NCBI GenBank assembly: GCA_910579335.1
Contig: CAJTUQ010000006.1
Coordinates: 12,116-53,247 of the forward strand
Length of the DNA: 41,132 nucleotides
Direction: 5' to 3'
DNA from: an uncultured Dorea sp.
Lineage (GTDB): Bacteria > Bacillota > Clostridia > Lachnospirales > Lachnospiraceae
The notes below the pieces were generated by a model, which saw only the letters and a program-made list of their open reading frames with translations, searched no databases and was not told the DNA's origin. Made by a program: the position numbers and the translations under genes. This document shows, piece by piece, positions 17,901 through 25,660 of this stretch. Numbering within the stretch: position 1 is the stretch's first letter; every line of letters begins with the position of its first letter.

Positions 17901-18554
17901 CTCCTTTATCAAACCGGCGATACGGCTTTCGTCAAACGCCTGCGGCGTATCGGCGCAATAGGAGCCGACACAGGAAGCAAGCCACTTTTCTGCATCCGGA
18001 TAACTTCTGGAAAACTCGTAAATCTTTAGAATCAGCTCCTCTATCTTTTTATCGTCTCTCCCGGTCCCGTAGGCGGATACAAAGTCAAGAAATCTCTGGC
18101 TTCCCTTTTCATACCTCTCCTCCAAAAGCTCCTCCAGCACATCATGGCGCAAAAGCTTCAGCTCTCCTTCCTCTCCGACCCGGAAGCCAGGGTCTAAATC
18201 TATTGCATGGAAATGATCCCGTATCACAGACAGGCAGAAACTGTGAATCGTCGTAATCTGTGCATTATGAATCAACGTGGCCTGCTGCATCAAATGCTCG
18301 TTATCCGGCTGCTGCAATAGCTTTTTTTCAATCGCCGCCCGGATACGTTCCTTCATCTCAGCCGCTGCCGCTTCTGTAAATGTCACGATTAAAAGCCGCT
18401 CTACACTTACCGGATTTTCTTTAGCCGTCAGCATCGCAATAATTCTTTCCACCAAAACTGCCGTCTTTCCTGAACCCGCCGCCGCCGAGACAAGTATATT
18501 GCGCCCTCTAAGCTCGATAACCTTTTTTTGCTCTGGCGTCCATGACACTCCCAT
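14931..18554 (-). CDS. addA: ATP-dependent helicase/nuclease subunit A
   Basis: Catalytic subunit of AddAB, the Gram-positive counterpart of RecBCD, which unwinds and resects double-strand breaks for RecA loading. UvrD/Rep-type SF1A helicase motifs are visible: Walker A SAAAGSGKT (about 23-31), TIHSFC, Walker B as IDEYQDSN, and LYVALTRAKEKL (motif VI). The C-terminal RecB-like nuclease shows GIIDVYFEEADGLTVLDYKTD with its Asp-Tyr-Lys catalytic core. 1,207 residues is normal. AAGGAGAG precedes the ATG. It starts four bases after addB. Confidence 0.97.
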   Translation of the reverse strand: MGVSWTPEQKKVIELRGRNILVSAAAGSGKTAVLVERIIAMLTAKENPVSVERLLIVTFTEAAAAEMKERIRAAIEKKLLQQPDNEHLMQQATLIHNAQITTIHSFCLSVIRDHFHAIDLDPGFRVGEEGELKLLRHDVLEELLEERYEKGSQRFLDFVSAYGTGRDDKKIEELILKIYEFSRSYPDAEKWLASCVGSYCADTPQAFDESRIAGLIKENTRRYLKDACSLIGQGLSLCGEPDGPAVYEAALLADRQMVEEALASRTFMEFSEKLRSIVWVRLAANRDKTVSEEKIIKVKAIREEVKGLVNDTASQYFYQDIEGVLSDNRLCRMYMEELSGLVSEFAARFEERKREKELIDFSDMEQYALRILTEYRDGGLCASAIAKEYQQQFLEIMIDEYQDSNFIQEAVLTSISTAAQGKYNIFMVGDVKQSIYRFRLSRPQLFMEKYDTYSLSDGEKQRIDLHKNFRSRREVLDSANYIFRQIMTRQLGGIAYDDEAALYAEAVYPELSNPEDAKTEVLIIDSNLEKTEGEVLSERKLEARVIAGRIRELLREHQVTDKESGRLRPVRYADIVILTRSVKGYADIFTEVLNREGIPAYAGTREGYFQTQEIGVLLDYLRVLDNVCQDIPLAAVLASPFCGLTDKELAAVKSEYKEMPFYRAVMSYRTDGKEAAVRDKIESCMACMEKFREKVPYTPMQELLRAILSETGYGESMSAMPGGAQRKANLEMLLEKAKAFESTSYKGLFHFVRYIEQLQKYDVDYGEAALEDEQSDTVRIMTIHKSKGLEFPIVIAAGMGKRFNMQDVRSSAVLHAGLGVGLDAVDIERRTKSPSIVKRVIQKEETLDMLGEELRVLYVALTRAKEKLILTGTLSNLEKKLEAYGIDKDRKQEELSFGRLSKAAAYWDWILPSLMRLTPDVPITVRTVAFKDIVKEEVAEETAGKITRAALERWDTEKVYDKRIRKMLTEQFRYHYPYDGSRMQKLKFTVSELKKRMHVMETLQDGAMQADEYGELLYKEPEIVPLVPRFLKGQEELSGASRGTAYHRLMELLDFRKEYTENVLEEEIEELRNSGKLSDEMAACIKTADVLQFLGCEAGKRMRACARNGKLRREQPFVVGIDAREIYPEEPEGEEILVQGIIDVYFEEADGLTVLDYKTDSVSSEKELAEKYRVQLEYYARALERTTGKRVKEKIIYSFALKKEIVL

Positions 18555-18558
18555 CGTA

Positions 18559-21500
18559 TTATCTCTCCTTCTCTTTCTCCTGCCTCATGGCAGCGATGAT
18601 TTCTTCCCTGCTCTTTTTCCCGATATCCTTGTAATGGAATCCGGGCACTTTTAAGTCAAAGCCGCATATATGCCGGTATCCGCAGTAATCACAGCCGCTC
18701 TCCTGCCCTCTCCGATAAGGCAGCGCCAAAGTATTTCCCTCTAGAATTTCTTTGTGGGCATCCTTCACTTTTTTCAGGGCATGAGCCATCATCAGGGTAA
18801 ACTCCTCCCCGGAAACTGCTTTCGAGCTTTTTGCAAGGCTTCCGTTTTTATTATATTTTACCGGAACAGCCAGGGACTCGCCCTCCTGTTTTCTATCGAG
18901 ATGTCTTAGCACTTCATCTTCAAGGTTAATGAGACCGTCCGGCTTTAGCTCCTTTAAGACTGCCTCTTCTATATCCGCCTCCTGCTTATCTACTACAGGG
19001 TCGCTCAGCTTATAGTAGAACACACCGGCAGGAACGGCCTCTTTCCCCGGATATTTCTTTTTCTCCGCATCAAGCGCCGCATCCATATATACCATAAGCT
19101 GAAGCTGAAGGCCGTAATATAAAGCCGTCACGTCAAATGTCCTGCTCCCTGTCTTGTAATCCAATACCTTTACATATACCTTGTCCTCGTCCACACAAGT
19201 ATCAATCCTGTCAATCTTACCATTTCCAAATCGAAATTCATAAGCAGACGGCTGAAAGTCGCCTGCCGAAAGCTGCTTTGTCAACGCCCACACCGTCCGT
19301 CTTAACATCCGCTTTATACGAACCACCATATACTCATTGCGGGCGGAGCTGTAAAGCACGCTGTTGCCGTAGCCGGACACAGCCTCCTCCACACTTTCTT
19401 CTATATACTGATTTCTCAATTCGTCCGGAATCTCCGTCCAGCTCACCCCCGCTCTTTCCAGTTTTTTTGAAAATCTCTCCAGAGCGCCATGACAGATGTT
19501 TCCCAAATCCACCGCCTGGAAATCATACTCCGCGCGCTCGGAAAGTCCCATGCCGTACGTCAGGAAATGTGCACATGCACAGGACAAGTAGCGCTCTATC
19601 CTCGTAATACTGTCCTCAAAATCTTCTCCGTACAGCCGCCTTGCCATATCCTGTGTCAGCCCGTCCTCCGGGCGGCGGTAATATCCGGCATCCAGAAGCC
19701 TTTCTATACGCCTCCTTTGCGCCGGCTCCCGCATATACCACGTATACAATTCCTGCCATTTTAAGTCGTCTATATTTTTGCCCTGAAATCCCTTTATCAG
19801 CTCGTCAACGCCCATATCCTCCGTAAGTTCTCTCGCATCCAATGTTTTTTTCTCCTCGTCCGTTATGACAAGCTTCGGGTACAGTCTGCAAAGCTCCTGT
19901 ATCAGATAGGAAGGGCGCATGCTTTTCCCGTCCGGGGACACTTTACTGTAGTATACAAAAAGCTTCCGGGAAGGCTTGGTCAGATTCATATAAAGATAAA
20001 ACTGCTGGATATATGCCTGCTCCCGTCCTCCCGGAGCCAGATTTATCTTTTCTTCCCGGAACCTGTCTCTGTCCCGCTCGGACAAAAGCCCTGTTCGCAC
20101 AAGCGCACCCGGAAGATATGCGTCATTGGCACCGATAAAAAACAGCGCTTTAACGTCCCGAAGTCTCGTCCTTCGCACGTCGCCTGCAACCAGCTGGTCG
20201 ACGCTCGGCGGTATCACTCCCACTCTGGCCTCAGAAAGCCCGGCATCCAACAGTTTGCAGTACTCATTGAGGCTCACCTGCTCTTCTCCTAAAAGTTCCA
20301 CGAATTTATCCAAGAGTTCCATCATAATCCGGTATATCTGCGCATACTCCTTCGCCAGAGCAAACTCTCCCTCCGCAAGAAAGGCTTCCTCCTGACGTTT
20401 CAGTTTGAGCTGCAGTTCTTCCTTCACCATAAATTCATACAGGGCAATTGTAATATCCCTGACTGTTTTTCTTTTCTGCTTCAGGATAAAAATGAACCCA
20501 TCCACCTTCTCTACAAACAAAGTCCTCAAATGGTTTAAACGGGCAAGCTCCTCGCTGTCCATCCCTTTCAGGCGCTTAAGCCACTGTCCCTGCCATTTCT
20601 TATATCCTCTGATTCCAAGGCCGATTACGTAATTCTCCATCATACAGGTATCTTCATAGGAAATCCCCGACAAATTTGTCCTCAAAAACCGAAACACGCT
20701 TTCATATGTAAAATTCTGTTCAGCCATATTCAGAAGGCTTCTGATATATTCCACAAAAGAATTTAAAAGAATGCTCCTTTTATAATCCATAAACGCCGGG
20801 ATGTCATACTCCTTTAAAGCCTGCATAAGATAATCCCCGTATATGTCCATATTGCTGACGATTACACCGATATCCCTGCAGCGGTATCCTTCCTTCCTGA
20901 TAAGAGCCCTGATTTCCCCTGCAGCCGCCATCGCTTCATCTTTGGGGTTCCTCGCCGCATGTATGCTGACCGCATCCTGTTTCTTTCCATATGTTTCGCT
21001 TCCGTGCCGGAACAGATTCCTCTCCAAAAATGCAAGCGCATCATTTCCGCGAAAACGGGGGGACGGCTTTCCATACAAATATTCGGCTTCCTCTATCGGA
21101 ACCTTTTCCTTTCCGGCTATCTCTGCAAGCGAGGATGCCATACGCTTGCTCATGCCAAAAAGCTGGTACGGATGCTGGTAAGAAAACGGGTTCTCCCTGT
21201 CGTCCATCAACACGGTTACTATCACTCTCCTGCAGTGTCTCATAAGCTCTCCAAGCAGACGGTTCTGCACCGGGGTAAAACCGGTAAATCCGTCTAACAC
21301 CACCGTACTGTTTTTTAAAAGTTCGGATTTTTCAATTTCCCTGCTCAGCACATCCAAAAGCTCTTCTTTTGTAATATATTTTTTATCCAGATATTCCGTA
21401 AATCCGAGGTAGAGCACCAGGATGTCCCTGAGCTTATAGTAAATCCCTGAATCTTCCCCCACAGTCTCCATCACGCGAAGCAGCTCTTCTTCCCCGATAT

Positions 21501-21897
21501 CATATTGGGTAAATTCAGAAATGACAGATTTTACTTCACTGATATAGCCAAGCTTTTTCATGTTGCCCTTAAGTACTTTAAGCTCCTTCTCATAATCTTT
21601 GGCAATCTTTCTGAGAATCAGGCTCTTCCCCTCATCATCCAGGATGGGAAGCTTCCCGCCTCCGGTCTCCTCAAAAACCCGGTAAGCCAGACGCGCAAAG
21701 CTTAAAATATCAATATTCATGATTCCATGAGCCGGATGCAGCGCTACAATGTCTTTCTGCGCCTGCATCGTAAACTGCTCCGGAACCAGCACGATATAAT
21801 TCTGTTTTGGATGTTTTTGCGATTCATGGATAATAGAATCATAAAGAAACCGCGATTTCCCGGCTCCCGACGGTCCAAATATAAATTTCAGCGACAT
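18559..21897 (-). CDS. addB: ATP-dependent nuclease subunit B
   Basis: Second subunit of AddAB. It has an N-terminal Walker A GPSGAGKSR (8-16), an inactive helicase-like body used for Chi scanning, and a C-terminal RecB-family nuclease (LDYKTGSRTFD). Cysteines for the structural 4Fe-4S staple are present: one in YLSCACAHFLTYGM and three in CDYCGYRHIC (Cys1069, Cys1072, Cys1078). 1,112 residues, slightly shorter than B. subtilis AddB. AAAGGAG precedes the ATG. First gene of the operon addB-addA-DUF1294. Confidence 0.97.
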   Translation of the reverse strand: MSLKFIFGPSGAGKSRFLYDSIIHESQKHPKQNYIVLVPEQFTMQAQKDIVALHPAHGIMNIDILSFARLAYRVFEETGGGKLPILDDEGKSLILRKIAKDYEKELKVLKGNMKKLGYISEVKSVISEFTQYDIGEEELLRVMETVGEDSGIYYKLRDILVLYLGFTEYLDKKYITKEELLDVLSREIEKSELLKNSTVVLDGFTGFTPVQNRLLGELMRHCRRVIVTVLMDDRENPFSYQHPYQLFGMSKRMASSLAEIAGKEKVPIEEAEYLYGKPSPRFRGNDALAFLERNLFRHGSETYGKKQDAVSIHAARNPKDEAMAAAGEIRALIRKEGYRCRDIGVIVSNMDIYGDYLMQALKEYDIPAFMDYKRSILLNSFVEYIRSLLNMAEQNFTYESVFRFLRTNLSGISYEDTCMMENYVIGLGIRGYKKWQGQWLKRLKGMDSEELARLNHLRTLFVEKVDGFIFILKQKRKTVRDITIALYEFMVKEELQLKLKRQEEAFLAEGEFALAKEYAQIYRIMMELLDKFVELLGEEQVSLNEYCKLLDAGLSEARVGVIPPSVDQLVAGDVRRTRLRDVKALFFIGANDAYLPGALVRTGLLSERDRDRFREEKINLAPGGREQAYIQQFYLYMNLTKPSRKLFVYYSKVSPDGKSMRPSYLIQELCRLYPKLVITDEEKKTLDARELTEDMGVDELIKGFQGKNIDDLKWQELYTWYMREPAQRRRIERLLDAGYYRRPEDGLTQDMARRLYGEDFEDSITRIERYLSCACAHFLTYGMGLSERAEYDFQAVDLGNICHGALERFSKKLERAGVSWTEIPDELRNQYIEESVEEAVSGYGNSVLYSSARNEYMVVRIKRMLRRTVWALTKQLSAGDFQPSAYEFRFGNGKIDRIDTCVDEDKVYVKVLDYKTGSRTFDVTALYYGLQLQLMVYMDAALDAEKKKYPGKEAVPAGVFYYKLSDPVVDKQEADIEEAVLKELKPDGLINLEDEVLRHLDRKQEGESLAVPVKYNKNGSLAKSSKAVSGEEFTLMMAHALKKVKDAHKEILEGNTLALPYRRGQESGCDYCGYRHICGFDLKVPGFHYKDIGKKSREEIIAAMRQEKEKER

Positions 21898-22000
21898 AGC
21901 TACTCCTTTTTTTCCTTCATTTAAATTTACTTAGCAAGGCCATACAGTTATCTTATCACACTTCCCTCCCGCCATATACTTTTTCTTTTCATCAGGACGT

Positions 22001-22026
22001 AAAAAAAGGAGCCGAAACGCTCCTTT
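22001..22026 (-). terminator. Terminator of the dapF-like gene
   Basis: GGAGC-GTTTCG-GCTCC followed by seven T on the minus strand, flanked by AAAA/TTTT that lengthen the stem. It begins right after the dapF-like stop. Confidence 0.88.
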
Positions 22027-22031
22027 TCCTG

Positions 22032-22889
22032 TTATACGCTTCTAAGCTTCTCTGCAAATTCGCTGCTAAGCGTTATCCGCGCCACATAAAATACATCTCC
22101 CGTCATGTAAACGGTCCAGTCGTCCTCAATCTCCACCTGAAGCTCTCCGCCCGGCATATGGACGATGACCTTGCTGTTTGTCATACCAAGCTTATAAGCA
22201 ACGCCTGCAGCGGCGCATGCCCCCGTGCCCGACGCCAGTGTATATCCCGCGCCTCTCTCAAAGATTTCAATGGCAAGATTCTCCTTATCCATCACTTTCA
22301 TGATCTGTGTATTTACCCGGTTCGGGAAATATCTTGCCATCTCTGCATAGTCCCCGATTTTACATACGAGCGGCTTCGATATCTCGCGCATGGGGATAAC
22401 ACAGTGCGGATTCCCAATCGTCACACAGGTTACCGGATAGAGCGTCCGGCCAAACACCATGTCTTCATTAATTACCTCTCTTCTTTCTCCTGTCACCGGA
22501 ATGTCGTCGCTCCAGAAGGAAAGCCTGCCCATTGATACGCGAAGCCTGCTTCCGTCCTCATTTAAGAACGTCACTTCCACCGCCCCGTTTTCTGTAAATA
22601 GCTTAAAGTTTTTCTTCTGCACATAACCGGCATCCTTTAAATACTTTGCAAAGATACGGACGCCGTTCCCGCTTGTCTCCGACACGCTCCCATCCGGATT
22701 CCACACCTTTACATACATGCCGTCCTCTTTTAAAACCGGCCCTTCCAGCACTCCGTCAGAGCCAAGCCCCGCATTGCGGTCACAAATCATCTGTACATTT
22801 TCCGGTTTAAGTACAAGCTCATTTTTATTCGGATCAAATACGACATAGTCATTTCCCAGCCCATGATATCTTTCCAAAGTAACTTTCAT
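22032..22889 (-). CDS. Diaminopimelate epimerase homologue lacking both catalytic cysteines
   Basis: The 285-residue protein has the two-lobed DapF fold markers: RYHGLGNDYVVFD at the start, GNPHCV (159-164), ERGAG (211-215) and GTGACAAAG (221-229). True DapF interconverts LL- and meso-diaminopimelate with a cysteine pair, one acting as base and one as acid. Here the first active-site motif reads NPDGSVSETSGNGVR with Ser73 (AGC codon), and the second reads YTLASGTGACA with Ser220 (TCG codon), so both cysteines are serine; the usual GET is GYT (Tyr216). The rest is well kept, with no frameshift, so it looks like a working protein of different or lost activity. The ATG at 22889 has GGAGGG upstream; an in-frame TTG lies seven codons earlier. 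It is divergent from an AraC regulator. I therefore leave the symbol blank. Confidence 0.8.
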   Translation of the reverse strand: MKVTLERYHGLGNDYVVFDPNKNELVLKPENVQMICDRNAGLGSDGVLEGPVLKEDGMYVKVWNPDGSVSETSGNGVRIFAKYLKDAGYVQKKNFKLFTENGAVEVTFLNEDGSRLRVSMGRLSFWSDDIPVTGERREVINEDMVFGRTLYPVTCVTIGNPHCVIPMREISKPLVCKIGDYAEMARYFPNRVNTQIMKVMDKENLAIEIFERGAGYTLASGTGACAAAGVAYKLGMTNSKVIVHMPGGELQVEIEDDWTVYMTGDVFYVARITLSSEFAEKLRSV

Positions 22890-22936
22890 AACATACCCTC
22901 CATTCAGCAATTCGTTCTCGTTTCAATTTACACTGA

Positions 22937-22953
22937 TTATGATACTATCATAA
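22937..22953. promoter_or_regulatory. 17-bp palindrome over the dapF-like promoter -10
   Basis: Perfect arms TTATGATA / TATCATAA around a central C. It overlaps the -10 box (22947-22952) of the dapF-like promoter, where a bound protein would block polymerase. Confidence 0.5.
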
Positions 22954-22975
22954 CAAGCATTATTTCCCTTTTCAA
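22947..22975 (-). promoter_or_regulatory. Sigma-A promoter of the dapF-like gene
   Basis: Minus strand TTGAAA (22970-22975), 17 bases, TATGAT (22947-22952). Start of transcription would lie near 22940, about 50 bases before the ATG. Confidence 0.65.
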
Positions 22976-23009
22976 TACAATTCGTGCTGATTCTATTGCA
23001 AATAATGCT
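22956..23009. promoter_or_regulatory. Inverted repeat shared by two divergent promoters
   Basis: AGCATTATTT (22956-22965) and AAATAATGCT (23000-23009) are perfect 10-base inverted copies 34 bases apart. Each lies between the -35 and -10 of one of the divergent promoters, in the same orientation relative to transcription. This layout suits a dimeric AraC-type regulator controlling both genes. Confidence 0.5.
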
Positions 23010-23024
23010 CTATTTGATTATTAT
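22996..23024 (+). promoter_or_regulatory. Sigma-A promoter of the AraC-family gene
   Basis: TTGCAA (22996-23001), 17 bases, TATTAT (23019-23024), about 30 bases before the start codon. Confidence 0.55.
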
Positions 23025-23055
23025 AGATATAAGTAGTTTAACCGGAGGCGCTTAC

Positions 23056-23907
23056 ATGGATACATACGAAAAGAAAGGCTATCTGAACAGTAAATTCCGT
23101 CTGTTCCACCTGACGGATAAAGACTCCCGTGAAATCAACACACATTATCACGACTTTGATAAAATTACGATTTTTATCAAGGGAAGAGTCTCATATATGG
23201 TAGAAGGAAGAACTTATGAACTGAAACCCTATGACATCGTCCTTGTCAAGCACAATGACATGCACCGGCTCTCTGTGGACAGCTCCCTGACTTATGAGCG
23301 CATCATCGTCTACATCTCTCCCAATTTTACAAATGCATACAAAAATGACGACTATGACCTGAACTTCTGTTTCCAGAAAGCCCAGGCGGAGCATTCGAAC
23401 GTACTGCGCATCCCGTCTCTTCAAAAAAGCGCACTGTTTGACTCCATCATCAGGCTTGAAAAATCCTTTTCAGACGATGGATACGCCGCCGTGCTTTACA
23501 GGCAGGTACTGTTTTTAGAATTTATGGTACATTTAAACAGAGCAGCCATAAAAAACCGGCTTGAATTTATCGATACGAAAAACCATTCCAAAGTTTCCGG
23601 CATCCTCCAGTATATCAATGACAATCTGAAGGAAGATCTGAACATGGAACATATTGCCAGAACTTTTTTTATCAGCAAATATTACATGATGAGACAGTTC
23701 AAGCAGGAAACCGGCTATACTCTCGGAAATTATATTTCCCGCAAACGGCTCCTGCTTGCAAAAGAACTTATATTATCCGGCGTGCCAAGCACACAGGCCT
23801 GCTTTGACTGCGGCTATAAGGATTACTCGACTTTTTCCAGAGCTTACCGGCGCCTTTTTTCGGAGTCTCCGAGAGACACCCTGTCCCAGATATCCGACGG
23901 CACGTAG
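23056..23907 (+). CDS. AraC-family transcriptional regulator with N-terminal cupin domain
   Basis: The 283-residue protein has a cupin-like ligand pocket (about 20-115; INTHYHDFDKITIFIKG, then LKPYDIVLVKHNDMHRL with typical cupin histidines) and a C-terminal double helix-turn-helix (about 185-275; LNMEHIARTFFISKYYMMRQFK and ACFDCGYKDYSTFSRAYRR). The frame opens at 22984 but GGAGG seven bases before the ATG at 23056 fixes the start. It is divergent from the dapF-like gene and the intergenic region is symmetric, so the two are probably a regulator-target pair. Its last 20 codons overlap the end of convergent hflX. Confidence 0.9.
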   Translation: MDTYEKKGYLNSKFRLFHLTDKDSREINTHYHDFDKITIFIKGRVSYMVEGRTYELKPYDIVLVKHNDMHRLSVDSSLTYERIIVYISPNFTNAYKNDDYDLNFCFQKAQAEHSNVLRIPSLQKSALFDSIIRLEKSFSDDGYAAVLYRQVLFLEFMVHLNRAAIKNRLEFIDTKNHSKVSGILQYINDNLKEDLNMEHIARTFFISKYYMMRQFKQETGYTLGNYISRKRLLLAKELILSGVPSTQACFDCGYKDYSTFSRAYRRLFSESPRDTLSQISDGT

Positions 23908-25109
23908 CCCCTGACAAAGATTCCATCCTCCCTGTATTCCTCCTCGGTAAGTTCCCCGTATTTTCGGATAAGCTGAATCTTTGCTGTCTCTTTGTAATCA
24001 TAAAGGCCTTCCACCGCTATCTTTTGCTCTCTTAAAACTGCTTCTATCGTCTCTGTCAATTCGGGAATCCCCTCTCCCGTTTTTGCCGATATCTTTACCG
24101 TATAATCGGCCCGAAAATCCCTGATAATCTGGCTGCCCTCCAGCTTGTCCTGCTTGTTGAACACAGTAATCACCGGCTTGTCCCCGACTTTCAAGTCATT
24201 CAGCGTCTCATACACCGTAAGCATCTGCTCGTCGACCTGCGGATTAGAGGCATCCGCCACATGAAGTATGATATCCGCATATTTGGCTTCCTCTAGCGTG
24301 CTTTTAAACGCTTCTACCAGATGGTGCGGAAGTTTTCTGATAAATCCTACCGTATCTGTCAATAATATCTCCTGTCCTCCGGGCATCCGCAGACTTCTCG
24401 TAGTCGGGTCAAGAGTTGCAAACAGCCTGTCCTCCGTCAGGATCTCAGCTCCGGTCAGATACTTAAGCAGCGTGGATTTCCCTGCATTGGTGTATCCTAC
24501 GATCGCCGCTACGGGAACCCTGTTTTTTCTGCGCTGGCTGCGCGTAACCTCCCTGTGGCGCTTCACTTCCTTAAGTTCTCGGTTTAGCTGTGATATCCGG
24601 TTCTTAATCAGCCTCCGGTCCATCTCCAGCTTCTTTTCTCCGGGCCCTCTTGTCCCGATTCCCCCGCCCAGCCTGGAAAGAGCCGTCCCGAATCCAGCCA
24701 GCCTTGTCTGGCGGTATTTTAGCTGCGCAAGCTCCACCTGTATCTTTCCTTCACTGGTGGACGCCCTCGCCGCGAATATATCAAGAATAAGGAGCGTCCG
24801 ATCCATCACCTTCACCCCCAGTTCATCCTGAAGGTTTTTCATCTGTACCGGAGAAAGCTCGTCATCGCAAATAATTCCTGCCGCCTCTGTCTCCCACAGC
24901 ATGTCCTTGATTTCGGCTATCTTACCTTTTCCAACATAAGTTCCGGGATGAACCTGTTCCCTGTTCTGAACAATACTGCCCACTGCTTCGGCTCCCGCTG
25001 TCTTCGCAAGCTCGGAAAGCTCAGAAAGCGAAGTCTCTGCGTTTTCCTGTCCTGAAGTACCCACCCCGACCAAGAGAACTCTCTCGGTTTCTTTGGCTAA
25101 ATCAATCAT
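23844..25109 (-). CDS. hflX: GTPase HflX
   Basis: Ribosome-associated GTPase of the Obg-HflX class that splits stalled or stress-inactivated ribosomes. It shows the N-terminal domain with HPGTYVGKGK, the Gly-rich SRLGGGIGTRGPGEKKLE loop, then G1 GYTNAGKST, G3 DTVGFI and G4 NKQDK. 421 residues. The start codon at 25109 follows the TPR gene stop by four bases and has only a weak ribosome-binding site, so translation is probably coupled. The last 64 bases overlap, tail to tail, the AraC gene on the other strand. Confidence 0.95.
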   Translation of the reverse strand: MIDLAKETERVLLVGVGTSGQENAETSLSELSELAKTAGAEAVGSIVQNREQVHPGTYVGKGKIAEIKDMLWETEAAGIICDDELSPVQMKNLQDELGVKVMDRTLLILDIFAARASTSEGKIQVELAQLKYRQTRLAGFGTALSRLGGGIGTRGPGEKKLEMDRRLIKNRISQLNRELKEVKRHREVTRSQRRKNRVPVAAIVGYTNAGKSTLLKYLTGAEILTEDRLFATLDPTTRSLRMPGGQEILLTDTVGFIRKLPHHLVEAFKSTLEEAKYADIILHVADASNPQVDEQMLTVYETLNDLKVGDKPVITVFNKQDKLEGSQIIRDFRADYTVKISAKTGEGIPELTETIEAVLREQKIAVEGLYDYKETAKIQLIRKYGELTEEEYREDGIFVRGYVPSDIWDRVSLGDSEKRRR

Positions 25110-25113
25110 CGTT

Positions 25114-25638
25114 CTATCTCGTTTCTAAAAACTGCGCTTCCTTTACGGCCTCTTCATCCTCAGGATAATCCGCAGTATATTGTTTCAAAAGACTTTTCGC
25201 TGTCTCAATGTCTCCCAGTTTCTCATATGCGCAGATACTGTTAAACCGCATTGACTGTGTCAGGCTGTCGCTGTTTCCCGCATCTTTCTGTCCTTCCTCA
25301 AAATATTTGAGCGCTTCTTCCATATTGCCGGACTGAAATTCACAGCTTCCAAGCAGATTACATATCGTACCTGTCTTTTTGCTCCCCTCTTCCAGCGCCT
25401 TCTTCAAGGCTTCCTTCGCTCCTTCGTAATCCTTTGTCTCCCATAAAGCGATTCCCAGTCCCCTGTATGAATCCGCTTTATTCTCGTCCTTTTTTACAGC
25501 CTCTTTAAACTGTCCGGCCGCCTCCTCGTACTGCCCGTTTTCCAGGGCCTCTATGCCGTCGGCATACGGGTCCGCCATACATCCTGTCAGCAGAAGCGGA
25601 AACAAAAGCACCGATAGCCATCGTCCAATCTTTCCCAT
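25114..25638 (-). CDS. TPR-repeat lipoprotein
   Basis: Signal peptide with lipobox LLTGC (Cys20) marks lipid anchoring outside the membrane. Residues 25-170 hold about four tetratricopeptide repeats (EALENGQYEEAAGQFKEAVK, then YRGLGIALWETKDYEGAKEALKKAL, EALKYFEEGQKDA, and a final CAYEKLGDIETAKSLLKQY). TPRs make protein-binding scaffolds; the partner is unknown. AGGAG lies about 12 bases before the ATG, longer than usual. It sits 22 bases after the second P1B ATPase and four before hflX, so the three are likely one transcript. Confidence 0.85.
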   Translation of the reverse strand: MGKIGRWLSVLLFPLLLTGCMADPYADGIEALENGQYEEAAGQFKEAVKKDENKADSYRGLGIALWETKDYEGAKEALKKALEEGSKKTGTICNLLGSCEFQSGNMEEALKYFEEGQKDAGNSDSLTQSMRFNSICAYEKLGDIETAKSLLKQYTADYPEDEEAVKEAQFLETR

Positions 25639-25660
25639 TTTTCAACATCTCTCCTAACAT

